Shown: positions 24,918-32,744 of the stretch, in pieces
How the letters are laid out: every line of letters starts with the position of its first letter
How positions within the stretch are numbered: the stretch's first letter is position 1
Assembly (NCBI GenBank): GCA_023415275.1
Contig: JAEZLJ010000032.1
Location: forward strand, 1-34,476
DNA length: 34,476 nucleotides
Direction of reading: 5' to 3'
From: Bacteroidota bacterium
Lineage (GTDB): Bacteria > Bacteroidota > Bacteroidia > Chitinophagales > Chitinophagaceae
Translations under genes and position numbers: made by a program
Notes under the pieces: model-generated
The model's database searches: none
What the model was told of the DNA's origin: nothing
The model's input: only the letters and a program-made list of their open reading frames with translations

Positions 24918-24925
24918 TAACTTTG
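24918..24925 (+). promoter_or_regulatory. Candidate -7 element giving a near-leaderless mtaB transcript
   Basis: TAACTTTG matches TAnnTTTG exactly and ends 7 bases before the ATG at 24933, so the transcript would start within about 0-3 bases of the start codon. Upstream TTGG at 24887-24890 is too far for an ideal -33 element. Confidence 0.5.
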
Positions 24926-24932
24926 CGGATTC

Positions 24933-26207
24933 ATGGAAAAACAGCGCTCAGTTGCCTTTCATACCTTGGGTTGCAAGCTGAATTTTTCAGAAACATCCAC
25001 GCTTTCCAGAACCCTGGAGGCAGAGGGATTTCTGAAGAAAGAGTTTGAGGATAAGGCAGATGTGTATGTGATCAATACCTGTTCTGTTACAGATAATGCA
25101 GATAAGGAATGCCGGCAACTGGTACGTCGCATTCAACGGAAAGCACCAGAAAGCCTGGTGGTCATTACCGGTTGTTATGCCCAGCTTAAGCCAAAAGAGA
25201 TATCCGATATCCCTGGAGTTGACCTGGTGCTTGGTGCAGCGGAAAAATTCAACATCGCCCATCATTTGAAAGAACTCTCTAAAGGCGATTCTACCAAAAT
25301 AAGCAGTTGTGATATAGAAGAAGTGTCTGGATTCAATGCCTCCTATTCGCTAAATGATCGTACCCGTACCTTTTTGAAAGTGCAGGATGGATGTGATTAT
25401 ACCTGTTCCTTTTGTACCATTCCAATGGCCCGAGGTAAAAGCCGGAGTGACAGTATAGCTAATGTAATCCTGAATGCACGGGAACTGGCCAGCAAGGGCG
25501 TTAAAGAGATCGTTTTAACTGGTGTTAACCTGGGCGACTTTGGAAAGGGTGCCGACGGTGCTAAGAAACATGCTGAAGATTTTTACAGCCTGGTGCAGGA
25601 ATTGGAACAAGTGGATGGTATTGAACGTTATCGTATATCTTCCATTGAACCCAACCTGCTAAATGAGAATATCATAGAATTTGTAGCGGCCAGCAAGAAG
25701 TTCATGCCTCATTTTCACATTCCACTTCAAAGTGGAAATAATGAAATACTGGCACTGATGCGCCGCAGGTATAAACGTGAATTATATGCCGACAGGGTTA
25801 AAATGATCAAGCAATTGATGCCCTATTGTGCTATTGGAGTGGATGTAATAGTAGGTTTTCCTTCAGAATCTGAAGCTCATTTCCAGGATACCTATCAATT
25901 TTTACACGAACTTGATATATCCTACCTCCATGTTTTTACGTATTCAGAAAGAGATAATACCAGGGCATTAGAGATCAAGCCTGTTGTTCCTATGGCCTTG
26001 CGTCATGAAAGAAATAAGACACTTCGAAACCTGAGCTATATGAAGATGCAATATTTCACAGAGCTGCACAGGGGGCAAACACGCAAAGTGCTGTTTGAGG
26101 GACATGATAAAGCAGGTATGATGGAAGGCTATACTGATAATTACATCCGGATCAATACGCCCTATCATGAAGAATGGGCTAATCAAATTGTTGACTGGAA
26201 AATATAA
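24933..26207 (+). CDS. mtaB: tRNA (ms2t6A37) methylthiotransferase
   Basis: 424 residues. MtaB adds a methylthio group to t6A at position 37 of ANN-decoding tRNAs, using two 4Fe-4S clusters and SAM. N-terminal UPF0004 domain has cysteines 14 (TLGCKLNFSE), 50 (INTCSVT) and 81 (TGCYAQ). The radical-SAM cluster is GCDYTCSFC, Cys154, Cys158 and Cys161 (CxxxCxxC). HFHIPLQSGNNEIL and GVDVIVGFPSE fit the methylthiotransferase family. The GCK..FSE opening and DQ.. variation distinguish it from MiaB and RimO by eye; MtaB is preferred. The C-terminal ~60 residues (RKVLFEGHDKAGMMEGYTDNYIRI) are TRAM-like. The following small gene begins 11 bases later. Confidence 0.93.
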   Translation: MEKQRSVAFHTLGCKLNFSETSTLSRTLEAEGFLKKEFEDKADVYVINTCSVTDNADKECRQLVRRIQRKAPESLVVITGCYAQLKPKEISDIPGVDLVLGAAEKFNIAHHLKELSKGDSTKISSCDIEEVSGFNASYSLNDRTRTFLKVQDGCDYTCSFCTIPMARGKSRSDSIANVILNARELASKGVKEIVLTGVNLGDFGKGADGAKKHAEDFYSLVQELEQVDGIERYRISSIEPNLLNENIIEFVAASKKFMPHFHIPLQSGNNEILALMRRRYKRELYADRVKMIKQLMPYCAIGVDVIVGFPSESEAHFQDTYQFLHELDISYLHVFTYSERDNTRALEIKPVVPMALRHERNKTLRNLSYMKMQYFTELHRGQTRKVLFEGHDKAGMMEGYTDNYIRINTPYHEEWANQIVDWKI

Positions 26208-26218
26208 GGGATATATAC

Positions 26219-26509
26219 ATGAATAAATACCTGGCGATAATAGAATTTGTCTGGAACGAACAAGCCATGAACATCATCCAGGAACACCGTGAGTACATCA
26301 ATAGTCTTATAGATGACCAGGTAATTGAACATTATGCAGTAAGCATGGAAATACAAACGGTTTGGGTAACGATCAATGCGCAAAATAAAATGTCAGCACG
26401 CAAGATCCTGAATAAGTCTCCCTTTAAAAAGTTCTGGAAGATGCAAATCCATGAACTGATCATTTGGGATGGCCAGAACTACAGGTTGCCGATGGTTCAA
26501 TTAAATTAA
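26219..26509 (+). CDS. Small ferredoxin-fold (muconolactone isomerase/YciI-like) protein
   Basis: 96 residues, no signal peptide. MNKYLAIIEFVWNEQAMNIIQEHREYINSLIDDQVIEHYAVSMEIQTVWVTINAQNKMSARKILNKSPFKKF has the beta-alpha-beta pattern of small dimeric ferredoxin-like proteins resembling muconolactone isomerase; the repeated pattern (strand, helix, strand, W-V-x-I, A-x-x-I-L-x-x-S-P) is the sign. I cannot assign a reaction. It starts 11 bases after mtaB and is probably co-transcribed. It ends facing a minus-strand miniprotein only 8 bases away. Confidence 0.75.
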   Translation: MNKYLAIIEFVWNEQAMNIIQEHREYINSLIDDQVIEHYAVSMEIQTVWVTINAQNKMSARKILNKSPFKKFWKMQIHELIIWDGQNYRLPMVQLN

Positions 26510-26517
26510 ACCATGGT

Positions 26518-26610
26518 TTATCCTTTTCGTATCCATTGCCCTATGGCAAGCGCTAATGCCAGGAATAAGGATGCTCCTGCCAGGGCCAACTTTTTAGGAT
26601 CATTTTTCAT
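26518..26610 (-). CDS. Putative 30-residue single-helix membrane miniprotein
   Basis: The frame from the ATG at 26610 to the TAA at 26518 encodes MKNDPKKLALAGASLFLALALAIGQWIRKG: a basic N-terminus, one hydrophobic helix (about 9-24) and a basic C-terminus, i.e. a single-pass protein of inner-membrane type. AGGAA immediately abuts the ATG; Bacteroidota do not depend on Shine-Dalgarno spacing. It lies 103 bases downstream of fhs on the same strand. No family recognised. The hydrophobicity, lysine/arginine ends and well-defined stop argue for a real gene, but a 31-codon frame can occur by chance. Confidence 0.55.
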   Translation of the reverse strand: MKNDPKKLALAGASLFLALALAIGQWIRKG

Positions 26611-26713
26611 TTCCTAAAATTAGAAAATTTGTAAAGCTTTATATTAGACTGGAAACTTTTTATCTGCCCTCACAAATACTATCAATTCTTCTTATAATTC
26701 AAACTGTGCAGTT

Positions 26714-28390
26714 TCAGGACAAACCTATAATCTTTCCATCTGCATCTATATCCATCAGCTCAGCCGCTGGATGGGATGGCAATCCTGGCATGCGCATGAT
26801 ATCTCCCAGGATAGGGACGATGAAACCTGCGCCTGTAGCCCATTCAAATTCTCTTACTGTAACTACAAAGTCATGTGGACGGGATAACTTTTTTTCATCA
26901 TCGCTGAGGCTTTTAGGCGTTTTAGCCATACAGATTGGCATATGATCAAAACCAAGTTTTTTTATTTCCTTCAGACCTTGCTTAGCCTTTTGTGAATACT
27001 CCACTCCATTTGCTCCATACATTTCGGTAGCTATACAATGAATTTTTTCTTCCACAGAAAGGTTCCAATTGTATAAGGGTTGAAATTGATAATTCTTGGA
27101 TTCGATACTTTTTATTATCTCGCTGGCCAGTTCCATAGATCCGTTGCCACCATCTGCAAATGCTGTTGATACTATTGCTACAGCACCCATTTTTTTACAG
27201 GCATGTTTTACAAATGCTATTTCTTCTTCACTATCATCAGGAAAAGAATTGAGGGCTATTACTGGTTGCAAACCATACTTCTGAATATTCTCAATGTGTT
27301 TTTGCAAATTGGCAATACCGATTTGAACGGCATGGATATCTGGATATTGCAACGCATCTTTTTTCACTCCCCCATGATGTCTTAGTGCCCTGATAGTGGC
27401 AACTATCACTACAGCTTCTGGTTTCAGGCCAGCGGTAACACATTTGATGTTGAAAAACTTTTCTGCTCCCAGGTCTGCCGCAAACCCGGCTTCCGTGATC
27501 ACATAATCAGCTAAGGAAAGCGCCATTCTTGAAGCAATGATGGAATTGGTTCCCTGCGCAATGGAAGCAAAAGGTCCGCCATGTAATATTACGGGAGTAC
27601 CCTCCAGGGATTGCACCAGGTTGGGTTTGATGGCATCTTTTAATAAAACCGCCATAGCTCCAACGGCCTTCAGGTCCCTGGCAAATACAGGATCGCCTTC
27701 ATAGGTAAGGCCAATAAAAATATTACCAAGTTTTTCTTTCAGGTGATCAAAGTCCCTTGCAAGACAGAGTATAGCCATGATCTCCGAAGCAGGCGTTATA
27801 TTGAATCCATCTTCTCGGGGCACACCATTGGCCGTTCCTCCAAGACCAACAACAATCTTTCTCAGGGCACGGTCGTTCATATCCATCACACGTTTCCATA
27901 CAATGGTCCTTGGATCTATATTCAATCCATTGGGATGTTGTAAATGATTATCAATCAAGGCTGCCAACAAGTTATTGGCCCGCTCTACTGCAGTAAAATC
28001 ACCAGTAAAATGCAGGTTGATATCTTCCATTGGAATCACCTGGGCATAACCCCCACCCGCTGCACCGCCCTTCATTCCAAAAACAGGACCCAGGGATGGT
28101 TCCCGAAGTACGGCCATTGCATTTTTCCCGATCCTGTTCATTCCATCTGCCAGTCCAATACTCATGGTGGTTTTACCTTCCCCTGCTGGCGTAGGTGTCA
28201 TGGCAGTTACCAATATCAAATGATGCCGGCTGATCTTATCATCTTGTATCAATGAAAGAGGAAGTTTGGCTTTATACCGGCCATAATACTCAAGCTGCTC
28301 TTCATTTATATGCAATTTGGCGGCTATATTTTTTATATGGGATATAGAAGCTCTTTGAGCAATTTCAATGTCTGAAGGAAAGGTGACCAT
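26714..28390 (-). CDS. fhs: Formate-tetrahydrofolate ligase
   Basis: 558 residues, full length. It makes 10-formyl-THF from formate, THF and ATP, supplying one-carbon units to purine and initiator fMet-tRNA synthesis. ATP/phosphate-binding TPAGEGKTT at 67-75, PSLGPVFGMKGGAAGGGYAQVIPMEDINLHFTGD (about 99-132), GHxx..TAVERANNLL next, and GGVKKDALQYPDI further on are family signatures. Preceded by a 224-base spacer containing the terminator of the prolyl oligopeptidase gene. No clear -7 element is visible before it; a GTTAC/GTAAC inverted repeat at about 28544-28559 is possible but weak. Confidence 0.95.
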   Translation of the reverse strand: MVTFPSDIEIAQRASISHIKNIAAKLHINEEQLEYYGRYKAKLPLSLIQDDKISRHHLILVTAMTPTPAGEGKTTMSIGLADGMNRIGKNAMAVLREPSLGPVFGMKGGAAGGGYAQVIPMEDINLHFTGDFTAVERANNLLAALIDNHLQHPNGLNIDPRTIVWKRVMDMNDRALRKIVVGLGGTANGVPREDGFNITPASEIMAILCLARDFDHLKEKLGNIFIGLTYEGDPVFARDLKAVGAMAVLLKDAIKPNLVQSLEGTPVILHGGPFASIAQGTNSIIASRMALSLADYVITEAGFAADLGAEKFFNIKCVTAGLKPEAVVIVATIRALRHHGGVKKDALQYPDIHAVQIGIANLQKHIENIQKYGLQPVIALNSFPDDSEEEIAFVKHACKKMGAVAIVSTAFADGGNGSMELASEIIKSIESKNYQFQPLYNWNLSVEEKIHCIATEMYGANGVEYSQKAKQGLKEIKKLGFDHMPICMAKTPKSLSDDEKKLSRPHDFVVTVREFEWATGAGFIVPILGDIMRMPGLPSHPAAELMDIDADGKIIGLS

Positions 28391-28561
28391 CTATAAACTT
28401 TTTGTTCTTAGCAACTTAATGAAAGACCTTGCTAAATTCAATGAGCATAATCAACAGTTTAACTTACCATGATCATATAAACTTTTACAGAATCAATAAT
28501 GCAGTCATGCACTTTAGCAATAAAAAGTAATTATCACCATTAGTTACGCTTATGTAACGTC

Positions 28562-28594
28562 CAAAAAAAGAAAGCCCTGGAAATTCCAGGGCTT
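28562..28594 (-). terminator. Rho-independent terminator after the prolyl oligopeptidase gene
   Basis: The 9-bp stem (28572-28580 with 28586-28594, 5-base loop) is followed on the minus strand by TCTTTTTTT, a good U-tract. It lies 20 bases past the stop codon at 28615. Confidence 0.93.
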
Positions 28595-28614
28595 CACAAT
28601 AAGCATTCTATTCA

Positions 28615-30762
28615 TCAAAAGGCATTAACCTTTTTTACAGTTCCTGCAGGAGCTGAATAAGTAACTTTCATTTGATCAAAAAGAAAAGCAAACCTGTCTG
28701 CAATTTCATCAATGACCATGGAAGTTGGCTTCCCCGCCCCATGACCAGCCTTGGTCTCAATTCGAATGAGAATAGGATTGTTGCAGCTTTGCGCAGCCTG
28801 CAATTCTGCTGCAAACTTGAATGAATGTGCCGGCACTACCCTGTCATCATGATCTCCTGTGGTGATCATAGTGGAGGGATAGCACACACCAGGTCTTACA
28901 TTGTGAACTGGTGAATACTTTAATAAATAGCTGAACATTTCCGCATTATCATCAGCGGTCCCATAATCATAAGCCCAACCGGCACCTGCGGTAAACTTAT
29001 GATAGCGCAGCATATCCATCACTCCTACTGCCGGCAAGGCTACACGGAAAAGTTCAGGCCTCTGTGTCATGCAGGCACCTACCAGCAAGCCCCCATTGGA
29101 AGCACCACTTATGGCTAAATATTGAGGAGAAGTAAACTTTTCTTTTACCAGGTATTCTGCAGCAGCTATATAATCATCAAACACATTTTGTTTATTCATT
29201 TTTGTACCAGCCAGGTGCCACTGATCTCCATATTCACCTCCTCCCCGCAAATTTGGAACTGCATAAACACCTCCATTTTCCATGAACACTATATTAGACA
29301 CACTGAAGGCCGGCATCACATTCACATTAAAGCCGCCATACCCATACAATAAAGTAGGGTTTTTGCCATAGAGCGAAATGCCCTTCTTGTGCGTAATGAT
29401 CATTGGAATTTTAGTTCCATCTTTAGATGTATAGAAAACCTGTTTGCTTTCATATTGAGAAGGATCAAAGTCAACTTTCGCTTTTTTGAAAACAGTGGAA
29501 ACACCTGAAACAGGATCATACCTGAAAATAGTGACAGGATATACATAAGAACTAAAAGAGTAATAGATTTCCTTAGCATCTTTTTTAGCGGCAAATCCCC
29601 TTGCGCTCCCTAAACCAGGCAACTGTATATCCTTTTCCTTCTTACCAGAAAGATCATATTGAATAATTTGTGAAACAGCATCTTTTACATATGCCGCAAA
29701 GAGCTTATTCCCACCGGTTGATACGTTTAAAGGGAATTTTGTTTCAGGAATAATATCTTTCCAATTCTGCGGTGCAGGTTGTGAGACATCTGCTACTACC
29801 AGTCGGTTATTAGGTGCATTTTTATTAGTTAGGATATACAATTTACCATGAGAGGCGTATACAACATTCTGAGTGGTCTCAAAACCTGTTACAACAGGTA
29901 CTATGGGAGCTTCCTTCTTCGTAAGGTCCTGGATATATAATTCATTCCCTGTGGTGGCAATTGCAGCCTGTATCACCAGGAAATTCTGATCCTGGGTAAT
30001 ATATCCCTGCACATAGCGCCTTGGCGTTTGTGCACCGCCAAACACCAATTGATCTTCTGCCTGGGGAGTATTTAACTTATGAAAGTATAGCTTATGTTGA
30101 TCCGTTTTTGCTGATAACTGGCTGCCATTCGTGGGCACATCATAAGTACTGTAATAAAACCCTTCATTTCCTTTCCAGGCAACATTACTGAACTTCACAT
30201 TTTGAAGGGTATCTCCCACACGTTTTTTAGTAGCCGTATTAATTACTATGATCTTTCCCCAATCTGATCCTCCTTCAGAGATTATATAACCACATAAGGA
30301 TCCATCTTTAGTAAAATAAATACTCGAAAGTGAGGTGGTGCCATCTGCAGAGAATTGATTTGGATCTAAAAACACCTCTGTTTTCCCCGATGAACTTTGT
30401 CTATAAAGCACAAACTGGTTTTGCAATCCATTGTTTTTATAGAAATAAGTATATGCTCCCTCCTGAAAGGGCACGGTATATTTTTCATAATTCCATAATT
30501 GAGTCAGGCGATCCTTGATAGCATTTCTGAAAGGTATTTTAGACAAGTAACTATCTGTTACCTGGTTCTCTTCCTTCACCCATGTTGCCGTTTCTTGGCT
30601 CCTGTCGTTCTCCATCCACCGGTAAGGATCTTTTACAGTCATCCCAAACATAGTGTCTTGCTGGTCACTGGTCCTGGGCTGCGGATACTGATCCTTTAAA
30701 ATTCCTTGTTGGGCCATTGCGGTCACACTAAAAAAGCTGCAAAGCAAAAACATTGTTTTCAT
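28615..30762 (-). CDS. Exported prolyl oligopeptidase (peptidase family S9A)
   Basis: 715 residues, the usual size. A signal peptide (MKTMFLLCSFFSVTAMAQQ) sends it to the periplasm. The N-terminal seven-bladed beta-propeller begins with DPYRWMENDRSQETATWVKEEN (about 46-67). Catalytic domain: nucleophile Ser555 in GASNGG, Asp639 in GDHDDRVVP, His674 in KAGHGAGKP, all present. GYGGFNVNVMPAFS (oxyanion region) and NLRGGGEYG are typical S9A motifs. It cleaves short proline-containing peptides, here probably for periplasmic peptide scavenging. It lies downstream of the acyltransferase-3 gene with a 200-base gap; no promoter or terminator is clear in that spacer. Confidence 0.95.
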   Translation of the reverse strand: MKTMFLLCSFFSVTAMAQQGILKDQYPQPRTSDQQDTMFGMTVKDPYRWMENDRSQETATWVKEENQVTDSYLSKIPFRNAIKDRLTQLWNYEKYTVPFQEGAYTYFYKNNGLQNQFVLYRQSSSGKTEVFLDPNQFSADGTTSLSSIYFTKDGSLCGYIISEGGSDWGKIIVINTATKKRVGDTLQNVKFSNVAWKGNEGFYYSTYDVPTNGSQLSAKTDQHKLYFHKLNTPQAEDQLVFGGAQTPRRYVQGYITQDQNFLVIQAAIATTGNELYIQDLTKKEAPIVPVVTGFETTQNVVYASHGKLYILTNKNAPNNRLVVADVSQPAPQNWKDIIPETKFPLNVSTGGNKLFAAYVKDAVSQIIQYDLSGKKEKDIQLPGLGSARGFAAKKDAKEIYYSFSSYVYPVTIFRYDPVSGVSTVFKKAKVDFDPSQYESKQVFYTSKDGTKIPMIITHKKGISLYGKNPTLLYGYGGFNVNVMPAFSVSNIVFMENGGVYAVPNLRGGGEYGDQWHLAGTKMNKQNVFDDYIAAAEYLVKEKFTSPQYLAISGASNGGLLVGACMTQRPELFRVALPAVGVMDMLRYHKFTAGAGWAYDYGTADDNAEMFSYLLKYSPVHNVRPGVCYPSTMITTGDHDDRVVPAHSFKFAAELQAAQSCNNPILIRIETKAGHGAGKPTSMVIDEIADRFAFLFDQMKVTYSAPAGTVKKVNAF

Positions 30763-30962
30763 GCATGATCATTTAAGCTGTCTAATAAGTATTGTGGATG
30801 TTTGCCGAAATTACCGGCTTCCCATTCAATATATGGAAATAAATATAATATAGAAAGATTACTGACCCATTCCTCATATTTTCCAGGAATAACAAATACA
30901 GTAATTATATTAAAAAACCGAATATAAAACCTTTGGCCAGGAAAAGTTTCAAAGAAATAAGA

Positions 30963-32075
30963 TCAGTTCGAAGATACCGGGTCATCAATCAGGTAGCCTA
31001 AAGGCGTATTAACCTGCCCCGAAGGAGGCTTTGGAGGTAGAACCTGTAGTTTTTGTTTATGCATTTTCCTTCCTAAGAAAAGGAGACTTAAGATTCCTGA
31101 CCTGCTGAAAACTTCCTGTAAAAGTATGGGGATCAAAATGGAAATGCCAAGAGCTATAGTGAGTATGGTCCATTTATTTTCAACACCCATTTTTAATAAT
31201 ATAATACGGGTGCCACCAGTAAAGAATACATGAAATAAAAAGATCTCATAAGCATATTTCCCTATCCAGATAAGTGGTTTGCTTTTAATTCGTAATTGAA
31301 ATAACAGGTAAACACCAGTGATACCTATGGCCAAAGCCAGCACACTCATACGTCCCTGTAATGGAATTATACCCTTCCAACTTAACTGTTGTAAGGTAAT
31401 TCCAGCTATAAAAATGAGACCTAGAACAATGATATAGGGTCGTTTGAATATGATACGTTTATAGCGATAAAGAGAGATGCCGAAAAGAAAGAAAGGAAAT
31501 AAATAAATAGCGCCTTTAAAACTAAACAGGTTAGGTACAGGCTCCAGGTATGCAGCACTTAAAAATAAAATACACAAGGAAACTAATAGCGTGAAGGTCC
31601 ACCCCTTTAAAGAATGAAAGTAATGCTGGCTATCAATAACACTGATACCAAGAAAGATTAAAAAAAGAGAATAGATATACCAATATATATCATATGGGAA
31701 AAATACATTCTTCCATATATCTGAAAGTTCGGGCGAGGTATTAGTGCCTGGAATAATAATCCTAAAAAGATACAATAGGGTACTTACAGTTAATAATGGG
31801 ATCATCAACCTTCTTACCTTATTTCTGAAAAAGACATTCTTATTGTAAAAAAAAATGGGCTTGTGGGCATAAACCCAACCGGAAATAACTGTGAAAAGTG
31901 GTAAACGGATATATTCTAAAGAAAAATACAGGTAACGAAATATAGAATGGTCGTCCACCTTCATCCCTCCTGATTGATCAGATCCTATGATATGACCAAA
32001 AACCACCAGGATGATAGCCAGACCCCTAAGGCTTTCTACATACCTATTTTTATGAACTGTAAAAGACTTTTGCAT
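30963..32075 (-). CDS. Acyltransferase-3 family membrane protein (O-acyltransferase)
   Basis: I use the ATG at 32075 (MQKSFTVHKNRYVESL, 370 residues); the frame is open to an ATG at 32099 (378 residues). About ten hydrophobic helices. RYVESLRGLAIILVVFGHIIGSD carries the family's R-x-x-x-L-R-x-x-A-x-x-V-x-x-H pattern. PLFTVISGWVYAHK fits the second membrane segment (FFxxSGF/W). These enzymes move acetyl or other acyl groups across the inner membrane onto sugars, lipids or peptidoglycan; the acceptor is unknown. The C-terminal tail after about 340 (QKLQVLPPKPPSGQVNTPLGYLIDDPV) is soluble and proline-rich. Confidence 0.88.
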   Translation of the reverse strand: MQKSFTVHKNRYVESLRGLAIILVVFGHIIGSDQSGGMKVDDHSIFRYLYFSLEYIRLPLFTVISGWVYAHKPIFFYNKNVFFRNKVRRLMIPLLTVSTLLYLFRIIIPGTNTSPELSDIWKNVFFPYDIYWYIYSLFLIFLGISVIDSQHYFHSLKGWTFTLLVSLCILFLSAAYLEPVPNLFSFKGAIYLFPFFLFGISLYRYKRIIFKRPYIIVLGLIFIAGITLQQLSWKGIIPLQGRMSVLALAIGITGVYLLFQLRIKSKPLIWIGKYAYEIFLFHVFFTGGTRIILLKMGVENKWTILTIALGISILIPILLQEVFSRSGILSLLFLGRKMHKQKLQVLPPKPPSGQVNTPLGYLIDDPVSSN

Positions 32076-32437
32076 TATAATCGAATGTGTCAATATCAAC
32101 TACCATAGATACGTTATAGCTGTATGGTTGGTAAGCATTGACTAATGATAATTTACCTGGTGAATAAATGGCTGTTCACCTGCAAAAGACAAGCCTGATT
32201 TGAAAATGCTAAAAAGAAAATCCCAATTTCATGTCGTCCCAATCAAGTGTAAGTTATAAACAAAACATCTGTAGTTACAACAACAGCTTACATTTTTAAT
32301 TTATTAATGTATTTAAATTAGTATTTCTAACTCCCATTTGAAGTAAAATAATGCGTCATCATTCATGAATTACAAAGTGTCTTATACCTCGTATTTTCTC
32401 ATCAGGTTATTTTGTCATCGCCAATGGCAAGTAAACA

Positions 32438-32631
32438 ATATCTCAACTGTCATCATCATCGGCAGCTTAGGTGGCAATAACCTATCCCAACTATAAATTT
32501 GATAAAGCATTTTTTCTTTCAGAGAATGGGACTATCAAAGAATATGTAGTCATAATAATTCTAACAATACCAGGTATGCCGTGGAGTTTGACGCATCAGG
32601 TGCTTTTGTTCATGCCATAACCATCCATTAA
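32438..32631 (+). pseudogene. Decayed small gene remnant (possibly a PepSY-like exported protein)
   Basis: Two overlapping frames read like one protein. Frame one (from 32474) gives AITYPNYKFDKAFFLSENGTI..EYVV; then, after a shift near 32547-32560, the other frame gives NNTRYAVEFDASGAFVHAITIH and a stop at 32629-32631. The join suggests an original EYVV-x-I-N-x-N-N-TRYAVEFD. Upstream in frame one a TAG interrupts ISQLSSSSAA-V, and further upstream there is another stop. The style (alternating strands, DASG turn, terminal ITIH) recalls Bacteroidota PepSY-like/beta-lactamase-inhibitor-like exported proteins. The loss of one base and the stops indicate a pseudogene, unless the window has a sequencing error. 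The family name is tentative. Confidence 0.5.
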
Positions 32632-32641
32632 TTCATGAAGT

Positions 32642-32674
32642 AAAAAAATGCCCCGGCAAAGTTCCGGGGCATTT
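32642..32674 (-). terminator. Rho-independent terminator after the Gfo/Idh/MocA gene
   Basis: 11-bp perfect stem: 32646-32656 pairs with 32664-32674, 7-base loop (caaagtt). On the minus strand it is followed by an unbroken T-run (the A-run at 32642-32648), ideal for termination of the gene ending at 32745. Confidence 0.94.
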
Positions 32675-32744
32675 ACTGTTATTTGAATTCATTAAATTAT
32701 ACAGGACTGATGATCTCCTTTTGATCATTCTTGTATAGTGTTCT

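Larger units (their letters stand above)
32076..32744. other. 669-base gene-free region with a decayed gene and a terminator
   Basis: AT-rich. From 32076 to about 32430 I see nothing beyond a 6-bp hairpin (32159-32164 with 32175-32180). From 32438 to 32631 lies a frameshifted coding remnant, and 32642-32674 holds the terminator of the downstream oxidoreductase gene. The acyltransferase promoter must be in 32080-32200 but no clear element is found. Confidence 0.6.

Noticed and set aside
28544..28559. GTTAC/GTAAC inverted repeat before fhs as an operator
   Set aside because: Only 5 bp per arm and lies over 150 bases upstream of the start next to the neighbouring terminator; likely chance.
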